This document shows, piece after piece, positions 9,975 through 18,705 of a stretch of DNA of 64,000 nucleotides. Every line of letters starts with the position of its first letter. Position 1 is the first letter of the stretch. Location: assembly GCA_944386495.1 (NCBI GenBank), contig CALXBE010000007.1:48112-112111 (forward strand), given 5' to 3'. A program made the translations under genes and the position numbers. The notes beneath the pieces were generated by a model that was not told the origin of the DNA, did no database searches, and worked only from the letters and a program-made list of their open reading frames with translations. Source of the DNA: an uncultured Gemmiger sp. GTDB lineage: Bacteria; Bacillota; Clostridia; Oscillospirales; Ruminococcaceae.

Positions 9975-10991
9975 ATGAATCTGCAGCAACTTCCATACCT
10001 TTCTGCTATAGCGCAGCAGGGTAGTCTGTCTGGTGCCGCCCAGTCTTTGGGAATCACCCAGCCCGCTCTCAGCCGGTATCTCCACGATTTGGAGCACAAT
10101 GTGGGAATGCCGCTCTTTTTTCGGGAGCGAAAAAAAATGTATCCCACGGATGCGGGAAAAATATACTTGCAGGCAGTGCAGGAGATGCAGGATGTGTGGG
10201 ATAACACCCGCCGTTCCATCGCCCTTCTGGACTTTGAACCCACCGAGCAGCTTCGGGTGGGGCTTTCCCCTCACCGGGGTTCCCGACTGCTGGCAGCCAT
10301 CTATCCGCATTTCAACCGGGAATATCCCCAGGTAAACCTGATCGCCTTGGACGGATATTTCCGGGAGGAGCGGGAACGGCTGATACAGGGAGAGGTGGAT
10401 TTGGTGCTCAGCGGCGGTGATGCTTATGACGATTTGGAACATATCGACCTTACCCGGGAGGAAATGGTTCTGGCTGTTCCCGCTTTCCGCCGTCCTTCCG
10501 AAACCCCCATTGCCGACTTCCAGGAGCTTCCCCTTGCAGCGCTGGAGGATTTCAAGGACGAGGTATTCATTATGCCCAGAGGCTCCACCGCCCTCACCGA
10601 CTTGATCCAGCCCCTGTTTGCAAAGGCCAATTTTCAGCCGCAGGTCGCCTTTTCCACCCCCAACATTGTCACGGAGGTCCGGTTGATCCAGGAAGGAATG
10701 GGAATCGGGGTGCTTCCCTCTTTCTATGCAACTCCGGACGACGGGATGCTCTATTATCGTTTTAAAGATCCCGTTTACTTTATGGCTCGGGTCTTTTACC
10801 GGCCCGGCTATCAGTTTTCCAAGGCGGAACGCTTTTTCCTTTATCTGATGGTCCTGTTCCTGTATCAGGACCAGGTAGGAAACGACCGGATAACTTTCTG
10901 CTGGTGCGATTTTACCCGGGAGTTGGTGGAGGAATATGACCCCACCTGGGCACAGGAACTGAGAAGAGAGGACCCTGGTTATGGACACTAA
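9975..10991 (+). CDS. LysR-family transcriptional regulator 1
   Basis: 338 residues from the ATG at 9975 (AAGGAG ribosome site). The N-terminal winged helix-turn-helix (residues 3-60) contains GSLSGAAQSLGITQPALSRYL; a periplasmic-binding-protein-like effector domain follows (about 90-300). It is divergent from tctCBA, so it most likely senses the transported carboxylate or a product of it. Its gene overlaps the next LysR gene by 11 bases. The C-terminus is some 30 residues longer than usual. Confidence 0.93.
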   Translation: MNLQQLPYLSAIAQQGSLSGAAQSLGITQPALSRYLHDLEHNVGMPLFFRERKKMYPTDAGKIYLQAVQEMQDVWDNTRRSIALLDFEPTEQLRVGLSPHRGSRLLAAIYPHFNREYPQVNLIALDGYFREERERLIQGEVDLVLSGGDAYDDLEHIDLTREEMVLAVPAFRRPSETPIADFQELPLAALEDFKDEVFIMPRGSTALTDLIQPLFAKANFQPQVAFSTPNIVTEVRLIQEGMGIGVLPSFYATPDDGMLYYRFKDPVYFMARVFYRPGYQFSKAERFFLYLMVLFLYQDQVGNDRITFCWCDFTRELVEEYDPTWAQELRREDPGYGH

Positions 10992-11904
10992 AATTCTGGA
11001 ATACATCATCGCCATTGCAGAGGAAAAATCCGTATCCCGGGCGGCAGACCGGTTCTACCTTTCCCAGTCGGTGGTCTCCCACCATCTGAAAAATCTGGAA
11101 GAAGAATTCGGAGAGCCCTTCTTTGTCCGGGACCCTAGGGGAATGCAGCTGACCCGCGCAGGCATTATTTTTGTAAATAACGCCCGCACCATTCTCCATA
11201 TGGAATCCCAGCTTGAAGCAAAAATGGAAGCCATGCGCCGCCAGCAGAACAAATCCATCCGTGTTATGGTTGACTCCACCAATCGGAACTTTTTCATCCG
11301 CCGAATCCTCACCGCTTTCCGCGCGGAGTTCCCTTCTGTATCTCTGGAGCTGACTGACTGCAACTTTATTCAGGCTCACCGCACCCTTCTGACCGGAGGC
11401 ACCGACCTGGCTGTCTGCTGTTCCAACCGTCAGGAATTTGAGGGATGCAGCACCCAGCTGCTGTTTCAGACCTGCCTTCATTTTCTTCTTCCCGCTGGCA
11501 AGGAGCATGATTTCTCTCTGGAGGAGTTCCGTTCTGCCCTTGAAAAGAATATGATGGTCAGTCTTCATCCTGTGGGCAGTTCCATGCGTCTGGTCGAAGA
11601 GGATCTTCTGGCCCAGGGCAAAGCCTTCCCTTCCGTCATCATGGAAAGCAGGGGCTTTTTGAATTCCCTTTCTCTGGTGCAGGATGGGCAGTGCGGTGTT
11701 TTCTATCCCCAGGCCATTACTTTCCGGGATGCCGCAAATCTCCGTGAGGTCCCCGATCTCCAGTCCCCGCTTTATACCCAGATGATCTGGCTGGAAGACA
11801 CCAAGCATTCCAAAAGTTTTAACCGGCTTCTGGAGATCGTAAAGGAGGCCTATCTGGAATATCCACAGTACATTCAAAAACCCCCTGCTGTTTCCCCCAC
11901 CTGA
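10981..11904 (+). CDS. LysR-family transcriptional regulator 2
   Basis: 307 residues. The helix-turn-helix KSVSRAADRFYLSQSVVSHHL is at about 16-36, with a standard LysR effector domain after it. The ATG lies inside the last codons of regulator 1 (11-base overlap), so the two should be translated together. The two proteins are clearly different, not a recent duplication. The effector cannot be read from the sequence. Confidence 0.92.
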   Translation: MDTKILEYIIAIAEEKSVSRAADRFYLSQSVVSHHLKNLEEEFGEPFFVRDPRGMQLTRAGIIFVNNARTILHMESQLEAKMEAMRRQQNKSIRVMVDSTNRNFFIRRILTAFRAEFPSVSLELTDCNFIQAHRTLLTGGTDLAVCCSNRQEFEGCSTQLLFQTCLHFLLPAGKEHDFSLEEFRSALEKNMMVSLHPVGSSMRLVEEDLLAQGKAFPSVIMESRGFLNSLSLVQDGQCGVFYPQAITFRDAANLREVPDLQSPLYTQMIWLEDTKHSKSFNRLLEIVKEAYLEYPQYIQKPPAVSPT

Positions 11905-12012
11905 TAACCTGTTTTTCTTTGCCACAAGTGCTGCGGTTTGCCCTATCTTGCTGAAAAAATAAAAACTTTTTGTTAAATTACTCTATTATTTAAGTGTTTT
12001 CTTCAAAAAAAC

Positions 12013-12041
12013 TTGCAATTCTAACCAATCCATCTTATACT
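12013..12041 (+). promoter_or_regulatory. mgsA promoter
   Basis: TTGCAA (12013-12018), 17-base spacer, TATACT (12036-12041). It lies in an AT-rich gap after the second LysR gene. Confidence 0.65.
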
Positions 12042-12138
12042 AATCAAAGATGACACTGTTAAAATGGAGTTTTGGGCGCAGCACCAGGAAGCGGTTTTTC
12101 CCAAAAATCAAATCAAAATGAAAGGCAGGGGTGGCAAG

Positions 12139-12531
12139 GTGACGATCGCTTTAATGGCGGACGATTCCAAAAAAGAATTGATGGTTCAATTTTGCACGGC
12201 ATATTGCCGTATTCTCAGCCAGCACCGTCTGATCGCCACCGGAATCACCGGACGCATGATCTCCGAAGCTACCGGCCTTAAGGTGGAGCAGGTGCTGTCC
12301 GGCAGGCAGGGCGGCGACCAACAGCTGGAAAGCCGGATCGCCTGCAACGAAATCGACATGGTCCTGGCCTTCCGGGACCCCCTGAAAGACAACTCCCAGG
12401 GGATTGTGGGTCTGCTCCGCATCTGCGATGTACATACCATCCCCATTGCCACCAATGTGGCCAGCGCCGAGGTTCTGGTACATGGTCTGGAGCGGGGCGA
12501 TCTGGCCTGGCGGGAGCTGCTGCACGGCTGA
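12139..12531 (+). CDS. mgsA: Methylglyoxal synthase
   Basis: 130 residues from a GTG at 12139, chosen because family members begin at the TIALMADD strand and AGGGG lies eight bases before it; in-frame ATGs at 12118 and 12064 have poor sites. The enzyme converts dihydroxyacetone phosphate to methylglyoxal and phosphate, a bypass used under phosphate limitation. Visible motifs: IATGITGRMI (phosphate loop), SGRQGGDQQ, EIDMVLAFRDPL with the catalytic Asp region, and CDVHTIPIATN. Confidence 0.93.
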   Translation: MTIALMADDSKKELMVQFCTAYCRILSQHRLIATGITGRMISEATGLKVEQVLSGRQGGDQQLESRIACNEIDMVLAFRDPLKDNSQGIVGLLRICDVHTIPIATNVASAEVLVHGLERGDLAWRELLHG

Positions 12532-12550
12532 ACCGATTTTCAAGCATAAT

Positions 12551-12587
12551 AAAAAGCAGGGAGCCCAAAGCTCCCTGCTTTTTTCTT
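12551..12587. terminator. Bidirectional intrinsic terminator
   Basis: Stem AGCAGGGAGC / GCTCCCTGCT (12555-12579) with A-run before and T-run after. It serves mgsA and the converging gene at 12605. Confidence 0.9.
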
Positions 12588-12604
12588 TTAAATGTAAGAA
12601 AGGC

Positions 12605-13000
12605 TCAAATCAGAACCTTCATGGCGCCGGACATGGAGAAGAGGCGGGCGCTGATATGGTCCAGGTAGACGATGGTAAATTCCCGGCCGGATTCCTCATT
12701 GTACAGGTCAGCCAGCTGAGGCATAGCCTTGAAGGCGGCAGCCTTGGCTTCGGGGCTGTCATCGAAATCGATGGTGCCCTGGATCCGGACCCACTCGCCC
12801 CGGTCATTGGCCACACAAATTTCCAGGTTGGTGTTGTTGAGCAGCTGGTCATACATAGCCTTATCCCGGCCTACAGCCAGGCAGAAGTGGCCGTTATACA
12901 CCATGCAGAAGCCCATGGGCCGCACCCGGGGCAGATACCCGTCGGTGGTTGCCATATAAAACACCGGGTTCTCTTTCAGGAATTTCATCAGTTCATCCAT
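12605..13000 (-). CDS. Pyridoxamine 5'-phosphate oxidase-like FMN-binding protein
   Basis: 131 residues, a single split-barrel domain of the PPOX class. YMATTDGYLPRVRPMGF near the N-terminus is the usual flavin-phosphate strand. Small proteins of this type bind FMN or F420 and include nitroreductase-like NimA proteins; the substrate is unknown. A good AAGGAG site precedes the ATG. Confidence 0.85.
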   Translation of the reverse strand: MDELMKFLKENPVFYMATTDGYLPRVRPMGFCMVYNGHFCLAVGRDKAMYDQLLNNTNLEICVANDRGEWVRIQGTIDFDDSPEAKAAAFKAMPQLADLYNEESGREFTIVYLDHISARLFSMSGAMKVLI

Positions 13001-13034
13001 GGTTATACTCCTTCCTCCCCGAAGGGAAATGGAT

Positions 13035-14222
13035 TTACAGAGTTTTCAGGGCTTCCTTCAGCCGCTGGGCCGCCACCTTGGTCTTTTCCGCGTCTCCGAA
13101 GGCGGTGAGCCGGAAATAGCCTTCTCCGCAGCTGCCGAAGCCGCTGCCGGGAGTGCCCACCACGCCGGCCTTATCCAGCAGCCAGTCAAAGAACTCCCAG
13201 CTGGTCATTCCGCCGGGGCACTTGAGCCACAGGTAGGGGCTGTTCTTGCCGCCGCAGTACCAGATGCCGCACTCCTCCAGAGTCTGGGCAATGACCTGGG
13301 CATTCCGGCGGTAGTAGTTCAGGTTCTCCTGGATCTCGGCCATTCCTTCGGGGGTGAACACGGCGGCAGCGCCCTTCTGGACCACATAGGGAACACCGTT
13401 GAACTTGGTGGTCTGGCGGCGGAGCCACATCTTGTTCAGGCTCACTCCTTCCCGCTCCAGGGCCATGGGAACCACGGTATATCCACACCGGGTTCCGGTG
13501 AAGCCTGCGATCTTGGAGAAGCTGCAGAACTCAATGGCGCACTCCTTGGCGCCGGGGACTTCGAAAATGCTCCGGGCCAGTCCCTCCTCGGTGACAAAGC
13601 ACTCATAGGCGGCATCAAACAGGATGATGGCGTTCTGAGCCTTGGCGTACTCCACCCACTGAGCCAGCTGCTCCCGGGTGTAGACGGCACCGGTGGGGTT
13701 GTTGGGGCTGCACAGGTAGATGATGTCTGCCTTTACAGCGGGGTCAGGCATGGGCAAAAAGCCGTTCTCCTGGGTGGCGGGGGCGTACAAAATCTTCCGT
13801 CCGGCCATCACATTGGTATCCACATAGACGGGATAGACCGGGTCAGTGACCAGCACGGTGTTGTCCTTGTCAAACAGGTCCAGAATATTGCCCAGGTCGC
13901 TCTTGGCGCCGTCGCTGATGAAAATTTCATCTGCTGCCAGCTCTACCCCATGGCCTGCGTAGTAGTTCCGGATGGATTCCTTCAGGAATTCATAGCCCTG
14001 CTCCGGGCCGTAGCCGTGGAATCCTTCCTTGGTGCTCATCTCGTCCACTGCATCATGCATGGCCTTGACCACTGCCCCGGCCAGGGGAAGGGTCACATCC
14101 CCAATGGAGAGCCGGATGATTTCCCGGTCAGGATGGGCAGCGGAGAACTCCCGCTGCTTTTTGGCTACGGTGCTGAACAGGTAGCTTTCGGAAATTTCAC
14201 TGTAATGCTTATTGATTTTCAT
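13035..14222 (-). CDS. dapL: LL-diaminopimelate aminotransferase
   Basis: 395 residues, fold-type I PLP enzyme. It converts tetrahydrodipicolinate plus glutamate directly to LL-diaminopimelate, bypassing the acylated intermediates of lysine and peptidoglycan synthesis. The PLP lysine is Lys237 in SFSKIAGFTGTRCGY; DGAKSDLGN and the YLCSPNNPTGA loop fit the DapL subgroup. It sits 37 bases after dapF, the enzyme for the next step, so the two form one unit. Confidence 0.95.
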   Translation of the reverse strand: MKINKHYSEISESYLFSTVAKKQREFSAAHPDREIIRLSIGDVTLPLAGAVVKAMHDAVDEMSTKEGFHGYGPEQGYEFLKESIRNYYAGHGVELAADEIFISDGAKSDLGNILDLFDKDNTVLVTDPVYPVYVDTNVMAGRKILYAPATQENGFLPMPDPAVKADIIYLCSPNNPTGAVYTREQLAQWVEYAKAQNAIILFDAAYECFVTEEGLARSIFEVPGAKECAIEFCSFSKIAGFTGTRCGYTVVPMALEREGVSLNKMWLRRQTTKFNGVPYVVQKGAAAVFTPEGMAEIQENLNYYRRNAQVIAQTLEECGIWYCGGKNSPYLWLKCPGGMTSWEFFDWLLDKAGVVGTPGSGFGSCGEGYFRLTAFGDAEKTKVAAQRLKEALKTL

Positions 14223-14259
14223 ACTTTTCCCTCTTTATTTTTTAAGCCCCTCAGGCTGT

Positions 14260-15114
14260 TTACAAATATGCTGTGCCTCGATAAACGGTTTTGGCAGGCC
14301 CGGTCATGGTCAGTTCCCCATTCTGTCCTACCCGGATGACCAACTCCCCGCCCTTGAGCCGGACGGTAATATCGGTGTCCCGCTTGAAAATTCCCAGCTC
14401 CACACAGGCGGCGGCAGTGGCGCAGGCTCCGGTGCCGCAGGCATAGGTCTCCCCGCTGCCCCGCTCCCACACCCGCATTTCCACCAGGTCGGGGCCCAGC
14501 ACCCGGACAAACTCGGTATTGATCTGGTGGGGGAAGTTGGGATGGCGTTCAAAGTCCGGTCCGATTTTGGAAAGCTCCAGTTCTTCCACCGGCTTATCCA
14601 GGAAGGTAACGCAGTGGGGGTTGCCCACGCTGACACAGGTGACGGTCCAGGTTTTTCCGCCCACTTCCAGGGGCATATTCACCAGGGAGCCCTGCCCCAT
14701 ATTGATGGCGGGAATATCCGCCGCCTGGGTACGGTACCGGCCCATATCCACCTGCCAGATCCCGTCCCCTACCCGGAACAGGGTCTTGGTGGGGGTGGAG
14801 GAGTCCAGGGGGGTATCGATCACCATCCGGTCCTCCTGCACTCCATGCTCATAGAGAAACTGGGCCACACAACGGATCCCGTTGCCGCACATTCTTCCCT
14901 CGCTGCCGTCGGCGTTGAACATCCGCATGGTAGCGTGGCTGCCCTCATTCAAGGGCGGGCAGACGCAGATGATGCCATCCGCCCCCACAGAAGTGTGGCG
15001 GGGAGACAGTTCCACCGCCCAGCGGCTGACTTCCGGAGGCAGACCGGTAGTGCGGCAGTCCAGATAGATATAATCGTTGCCGCATCCCTGCATTTTTACA
15101 AATTCCAGCTCCAT
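14260..15114 (-). CDS. dapF: Diaminopimelate epimerase
   Basis: 284 residues from the ATG at 15114, which has a near-perfect AAGGAGGTGA site; an upstream ATG at 15153 lacks one. It interconverts LL- and meso-diaminopimelate. The two catalytic cysteines are Cys76 in GRMCGNGIRC and Cys226 in YACGTGA. The DapF two-domain fold is complete. It is first in the dapF-dapL unit. Confidence 0.97.
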   Translation of the reverse strand: MELEFVKMQGCGNDYIYLDCRTTGLPPEVSRWAVELSPRHTSVGADGIICVCPPLNEGSHATMRMFNADGSEGRMCGNGIRCVAQFLYEHGVQEDRMVIDTPLDSSTPTKTLFRVGDGIWQVDMGRYRTQAADIPAINMGQGSLVNMPLEVGGKTWTVTCVSVGNPHCVTFLDKPVEELELSKIGPDFERHPNFPHQINTEFVRVLGPDLVEMRVWERGSGETYACGTGACATAAACVELGIFKRDTDITVRLKGGELVIRVGQNGELTMTGPAKTVYRGTAYL

Positions 15115-15305
15115 GCCGGTCACCTCCTTGTTCATGGCATCCCCACAATTCACGCTTTAAAGTCCAGCGGCATATCCCGTCGAAATTTCCCATGACTCTT
15201 TACAAAACGCCGGTCAGGCCCGAAAGAACCGACTGCGCTTTTTGTTTTGTCTGGCGAAAAAATTTCAAGCAGGCTCCCCCGCCCGGAACTGTGTGTTGCT
15301 GCCTT
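15115..15305 (-). other. Long structured leader of dapF
   Basis: The transcript from the promoter at 15312-15340 would carry about 190 bases before the dapF start. A closing stem ACAAAAC / GTTTTGT encloses a GC-rich hairpin (around 15195-15245). I looked for the lysine riboswitch core and do not find it. Its function is open. Confidence 0.35.
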
Positions 15306-15311
15306 GGTTCT

Positions 15312-15340
15312 ATTATATGAATTTTGAAAGGATTCCACAA
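15312..15340 (-). promoter_or_regulatory. dapF-dapL promoter
   Basis: Minus strand: TTGTGG (15335-15340), 17-base spacer, TATAAT (15312-15317). Confidence 0.6.
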
Positions 15341-15407
15341 GGGTCGGGGGAAAATTTTTACCTCATCGGGACTTTCCAAAGGCCGGGAAGAGATTGCGCC
15401 CGGACGG

Positions 15408-15436
15408 TTGATAAAGCCGCCGGGATGTCTTATAAT
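15408..15436 (+). promoter_or_regulatory. Promoter of the surface-glycan operon
   Basis: TTGATA (15408-15413), 17-base spacer, TATAAT (15431-15436); start near 15443. Confidence 0.75.
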
Positions 15437-15471
15437 GGCACTGTATAACATTGTGCGGGGAGAGATGACGG

Positions 15472-17184
15472 ATGAACCATGAAAGCAGGCGCCTGACCCG
15501 GCCGGCCTGGTGGCAGCTGGGGGCTTTGGTCCATTTCATGGCCACCTTTTTCTGGGACAAGCTGATTTTCCGGACAGATACCTACGGCTTTGGTTTGGAG
15601 GTACTGGATGATACAGTCACCCTGGAAACAGAGCGGCTGATCCATCAGCTCTGCGCCCGGGGCCTTTCTTTGGTCCTGATTTTGGGCGTGTGGTACCTGG
15701 GCTATCGGCTGGTGCGGGGGGATTTCTCCAAAAAAGAGCTGCTGGCTTTCTGGGGCATCTTTCTTGGATTTTCCCTGCTCAACCTGTTCTTTTTCCCGGA
15801 GAGCTTTACCCTTATGGAGTGGGACAATGTGATCGCCTACTCCTATTCTATCCGGAATATTCCCTTCTACTGGCACAATGCGCTCACCACCATCTACTAC
15901 GCAGCCTGCTTCTATCTGTTTCCCTTCCCTTTGGTGGTGCAGGAGCTTTCCCTTGCCGCTTACTCCGGTCTGGCCGTTTTCTGCTTTTTCCGGCTGAAAC
16001 GCGCCCGCCTCTTTGCCCTCTTTCTTCTGGTCATGCCCGAAGCCTGGGCGCTGGCCACCAATCCTTACCGGAACGATCTATACGCCCTGGTCCTGCTCTG
16101 GACCACGGTTCTGATCCTTTCCCTGTGGGAGAGGCAAGCCATTCCCAGCCCGGTCTGTTCCCTTGGTCTGACCTTTCTTCTGGCAATCCTGGCGGTATGG
16201 CGAAGCGAGGGCATCCTTTTTTCCCTTATGCTTCTCTCCCTGTTTCTTTTCCTCCGCTGGAATACCGGTCTGCCCCGCCTGCTGGGCTGGGCTGCGCTTT
16301 GGGCTGCTTTGGTAGTGGCCCTGGGTATCCCCCAGAAAATCGGGACCCAAAAATATTACGGGTCCGACTACACCATCGTCACCACTATGGGCTGGCTTCA
16401 GCCGATTCTGAATCAGGAAAACGCCAACCTGTCCTACTCCGGCGCAGAGGAGGATCTGGCTGCCATTGAGGCGGTCACTCCCCTGGAGTGGATTCAGGAA
16501 GGGGGAATCACCGGTTACCGGTCCTATAATGTTTCCCAGGGTCGGGACATCAACCAAAGCGGCGCGGACAGCCGCACCCGGGAGGAATATACCCCTGCCG
16601 CTTTCCGCCTGATCCTGCACAACCTGCCCGCCTTTATTCTGGATCGTCTCAATCTGTTTTTGGAAGCCAACCGCTTTCCTTCTCCCCTGACGGTTCCCGA
16701 ATATACGGGGACCCCCAATCCATTCCCGGAAGACACCTTCCAGGAATATACCACCCTGCTGGACCAGGGGTTGGAGGAACTGTACAACGGGTCCAATCCC
16801 CTGGTGTCCCGGTGGTATCGCAGCAGTTTCCGCAGCATCGTCCGTCAGCGGCTGGATGCTCTGGGAGATGCCTGGCAGCAGCTTTCCGGCTTGGTCAATC
16901 TGCGGCTTTTTGCCTATGCCTTCTCCCTGGGATATCCCCTGCTCTGGGTCATCCGCCAGTTGAAACTGCTCCGGCAGGGCAGCCGGGTGCTGGCAAAGCA
17001 CTGGGACACTGCCCTTCTTTTCCTGATCGGTGCGGGAGAGCTCGGCCTTGTGACCCTGGGTGCTCCGGAACCCCGGGAAGTTTACTACTATCCGGTATAT
17101 TTCTTCCTTACCCTGCTTATGCTCCGCACCCTGGAAGGGCGCTTTCTCCAATGGAAAAAAGAAAGGAAACTGACCCATGGATAA
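15472..17184 (+). CDS. Polytopic membrane protein, GT-C-like, first gene of glycan operon
   Basis: 570 residues with roughly ten membrane helices: one cluster in 45-290, an extracytoplasmic domain from about 290 to 475, and more helices at the end. The MEWDNVIAYSYS loop after the second or third helix is where GT-C transferases place their acidic metal or lipid-phosphate site. I do not recognise a defined family. It overlaps the next gene by eight bases and opens a strictly coupled five-gene operon, so a role as a polyprenyl-phosphate-sugar-dependent transferase is inferred. Confidence 0.6.
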   Translation: MNHESRRLTRPAWWQLGALVHFMATFFWDKLIFRTDTYGFGLEVLDDTVTLETERLIHQLCARGLSLVLILGVWYLGYRLVRGDFSKKELLAFWGIFLGFSLLNLFFFPESFTLMEWDNVIAYSYSIRNIPFYWHNALTTIYYAACFYLFPFPLVVQELSLAAYSGLAVFCFFRLKRARLFALFLLVMPEAWALATNPYRNDLYALVLLWTTVLILSLWERQAIPSPVCSLGLTFLLAILAVWRSEGILFSLMLLSLFLFLRWNTGLPRLLGWAALWAALVVALGIPQKIGTQKYYGSDYTIVTTMGWLQPILNQENANLSYSGAEEDLAAIEAVTPLEWIQEGGITGYRSYNVSQGRDINQSGADSRTREEYTPAAFRLILHNLPAFILDRLNLFLEANRFPSPLTVPEYTGTPNPFPEDTFQEYTTLLDQGLEELYNGSNPLVSRWYRSSFRSIVRQRLDALGDAWQQLSGLVNLRLFAYAFSLGYPLLWVIRQLKLLRQGSRVLAKHWDTALLFLIGAGELGLVTLGAPEPREVYYYPVYFFLTLLMLRTLEGRFLQWKKERKLTHG

Positions 17185-17974
17185 AATTTTGCTTTTTATT
17201 CCCATGTACAACTGCGAAAAACAGATCGTCCGGGTGGTTGACCGTATCAAGGCGCTGGGGGAGGACCAGAATCTTTTCTCCCAGGTCATGATCGTGGACA
17301 ACCGGAGCCCGGACGGCAGCATCCGGGCGGCATTGAATGCCGTCAAGGAGCTTTCCTGCCCTGCCATGGTGGTGCGCAACCTGGAAAATTACAGTCTGGG
17401 CGGCTCCCACAAGGTGGCTTTCCGGTATGCCCTGGAAAACGGCTTTGATTATGTGGTGGTGCTCCACGGGGATGACCAGGGAGACATTGCCGACCTGGTC
17501 CCCCTCATCAAGCGGGGCGACCACCGGAATCTGGACTGCCTGCTGGGCGCCCGGTTCCACCGGGACTCCAAGCTGGTCAACTACAGCCGGTTCCGCATTT
17601 TCGGCAACCATGTGTTCAACGCCCTGGTTTCCCTGTGCACCCTGCACCGGGTCCTGGATCTGGGAGCCGGGCTGAATCTTTACAGCACCCGCTGGCTGAA
17701 AGGGGAACCCTATCTTCCCTTCCCCAACAACCTGACCTTCAATGTATATCTTCTGTTGTATGGAATTTACAGCGGCGCACGGATGACCTTCTTCCCCCTC
17801 ACCTGGCGGGAGGAAGACCAGGTGAGCAACGCAAAGCTGTGGAAACAGACCACCGAAATGCTGCGGCTTCTGGCCCGGTATCTGTTTGGACGGAAAGCCC
17901 TGTTTGCCCCCAGGGAAAATCAGTGGACCCGCCCCGCTTACCGGTTTGAGGAAATGAAGGAGGGAATGGTATGA
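17177..17974 (+). CDS. Family 2 glycosyltransferase (dolichyl-phosphate-mannose-synthase-like)
   Basis: 265 residues, one GT-A domain. LFIPMYNCEKQI at the start and VDNRSPDGS are the nucleotide-binding strands; HGDDQGD is the metal-binding DxD region. No long C-terminal helices, so it is a soluble or peripheral enzyme that probably loads a sugar on polyprenyl phosphate for the membrane partner at 15472. Stop and next start overlap as ATGA. Confidence 0.85.
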   Translation: MDKILLFIPMYNCEKQIVRVVDRIKALGEDQNLFSQVMIVDNRSPDGSIRAALNAVKELSCPAMVVRNLENYSLGGSHKVAFRYALENGFDYVVVLHGDDQGDIADLVPLIKRGDHRNLDCLLGARFHRDSKLVNYSRFRIFGNHVFNALVSLCTLHRVLDLGAGLNLYSTRWLKGEPYLPFPNNLTFNVYLLLYGIYSGARMTFFPLTWREEDQVSNAKLWKQTTEMLRLLARYLFGRKALFAPRENQWTRPAYRFEEMKEGMV

Positions 17975-18705
17975 AAGAGCCTTTGCAGCTGATTTTGCCC
18001 ATGGGCGGAGCCGGGACCCGCTTTTTCAACAACGGATTTGACTGCCCCAAGCCTATGATCCAACTTCACGGAAAGCCCTTCTTCTACTGGGCCACCCAGT
18101 CCATTTATGACCGGGTACCCGTTGGGGGGCTGACCTTTGTGATCCAGCAGGAACACCAGTGCCGGTTTGGCCTGGGGGATGCCATCCGCAGTTATTATCC
18201 CCATGCCCGTATCGTGGAACTGCCTCAGGTGCTGCCCGGGGCGGTGCTCACCTGTCTGAAGGGGGTTGAGGGCCTGCCTGACAACGCGCCCGTTCTTTTC
18301 AATGACTGCGACCACTACTTCCGTTCCCAGGCCCTGAAAGAGTTCCTGGAAAGCGGGGCGGAAGCAGATGGCGCTCTGCTCACTTTCACAGCCCATGAGC
18401 CCCAGTTCAGCTATGTGGAGCTGGATGACCGGGACAATGTTGTCCGCACCGTGGAAAAGCAGGTCATCAGTGACAAAGCCATCTGCGGGGCCTATTACTT
18501 TGGGAGCAAGTCCCTGTTCTGCCGGTATGCGGAACAGTATCTCCAGGAATGCACCTACAAGGAATTTTTCCTCAGCGGGGTTTACAACCCCATGGCCCGG
18601 GATCATCTGCAAATCAAGGCCCTACCCGTTGACCTGCATATTCCCTTCGGCACCCCCGCAGAGTACCAAGCTGCCGGCCTGATGGGGGAGGAATTCACCC
18701 TATGA
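17971..18705 (+). CDS. Sugar- or alcohol-phosphate nucleotidyltransferase
   Basis: 244 residues. The signature LPMGGAGTRF (about 9-18) followed by PKPMIQLHGKP is the NTP-binding loop plus catalytic Lys of the Rossmann-like nucleotidyltransferases; FNDCDHY supplies the metal-binding Asp. It should make an NDP-sugar or CDP-alcohol. The partner kinase fused in the next gene and the phosphatase after it suggest a dedicated activation route, similar in logic to LicA/LicC or heptose activation. Overlaps the next gene by ATGA. Confidence 0.85.
   Translation: MKEPLQLILPMGGAGTRFFNNGFDCPKPMIQLHGKPFFYWATQSIYDRVPVGGLTFVIQQEHQCRFGLGDAIRSYYPHARIVELPQVLPGAVLTCLKGVEGLPDNAPVLFNDCDHYFRSQALKEFLESGAEADGALLTFTAHEPQFSYVELDDRDNVVRTVEKQVISDKAICGAYYFGSKSLFCRYAEQYLQECTYKEFFLSGVYNPMARDHLQIKALPVDLHIPFGTPAEYQAAGLMGEEFTL

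Noticed and set aside
15115-15305. Lysine riboswitch in front of dapF
   Set aside because: The position is attractive, but the conserved core sequences of the L-box (AGAGGNGC-type 5' part and its multi-helix pattern) are not there.
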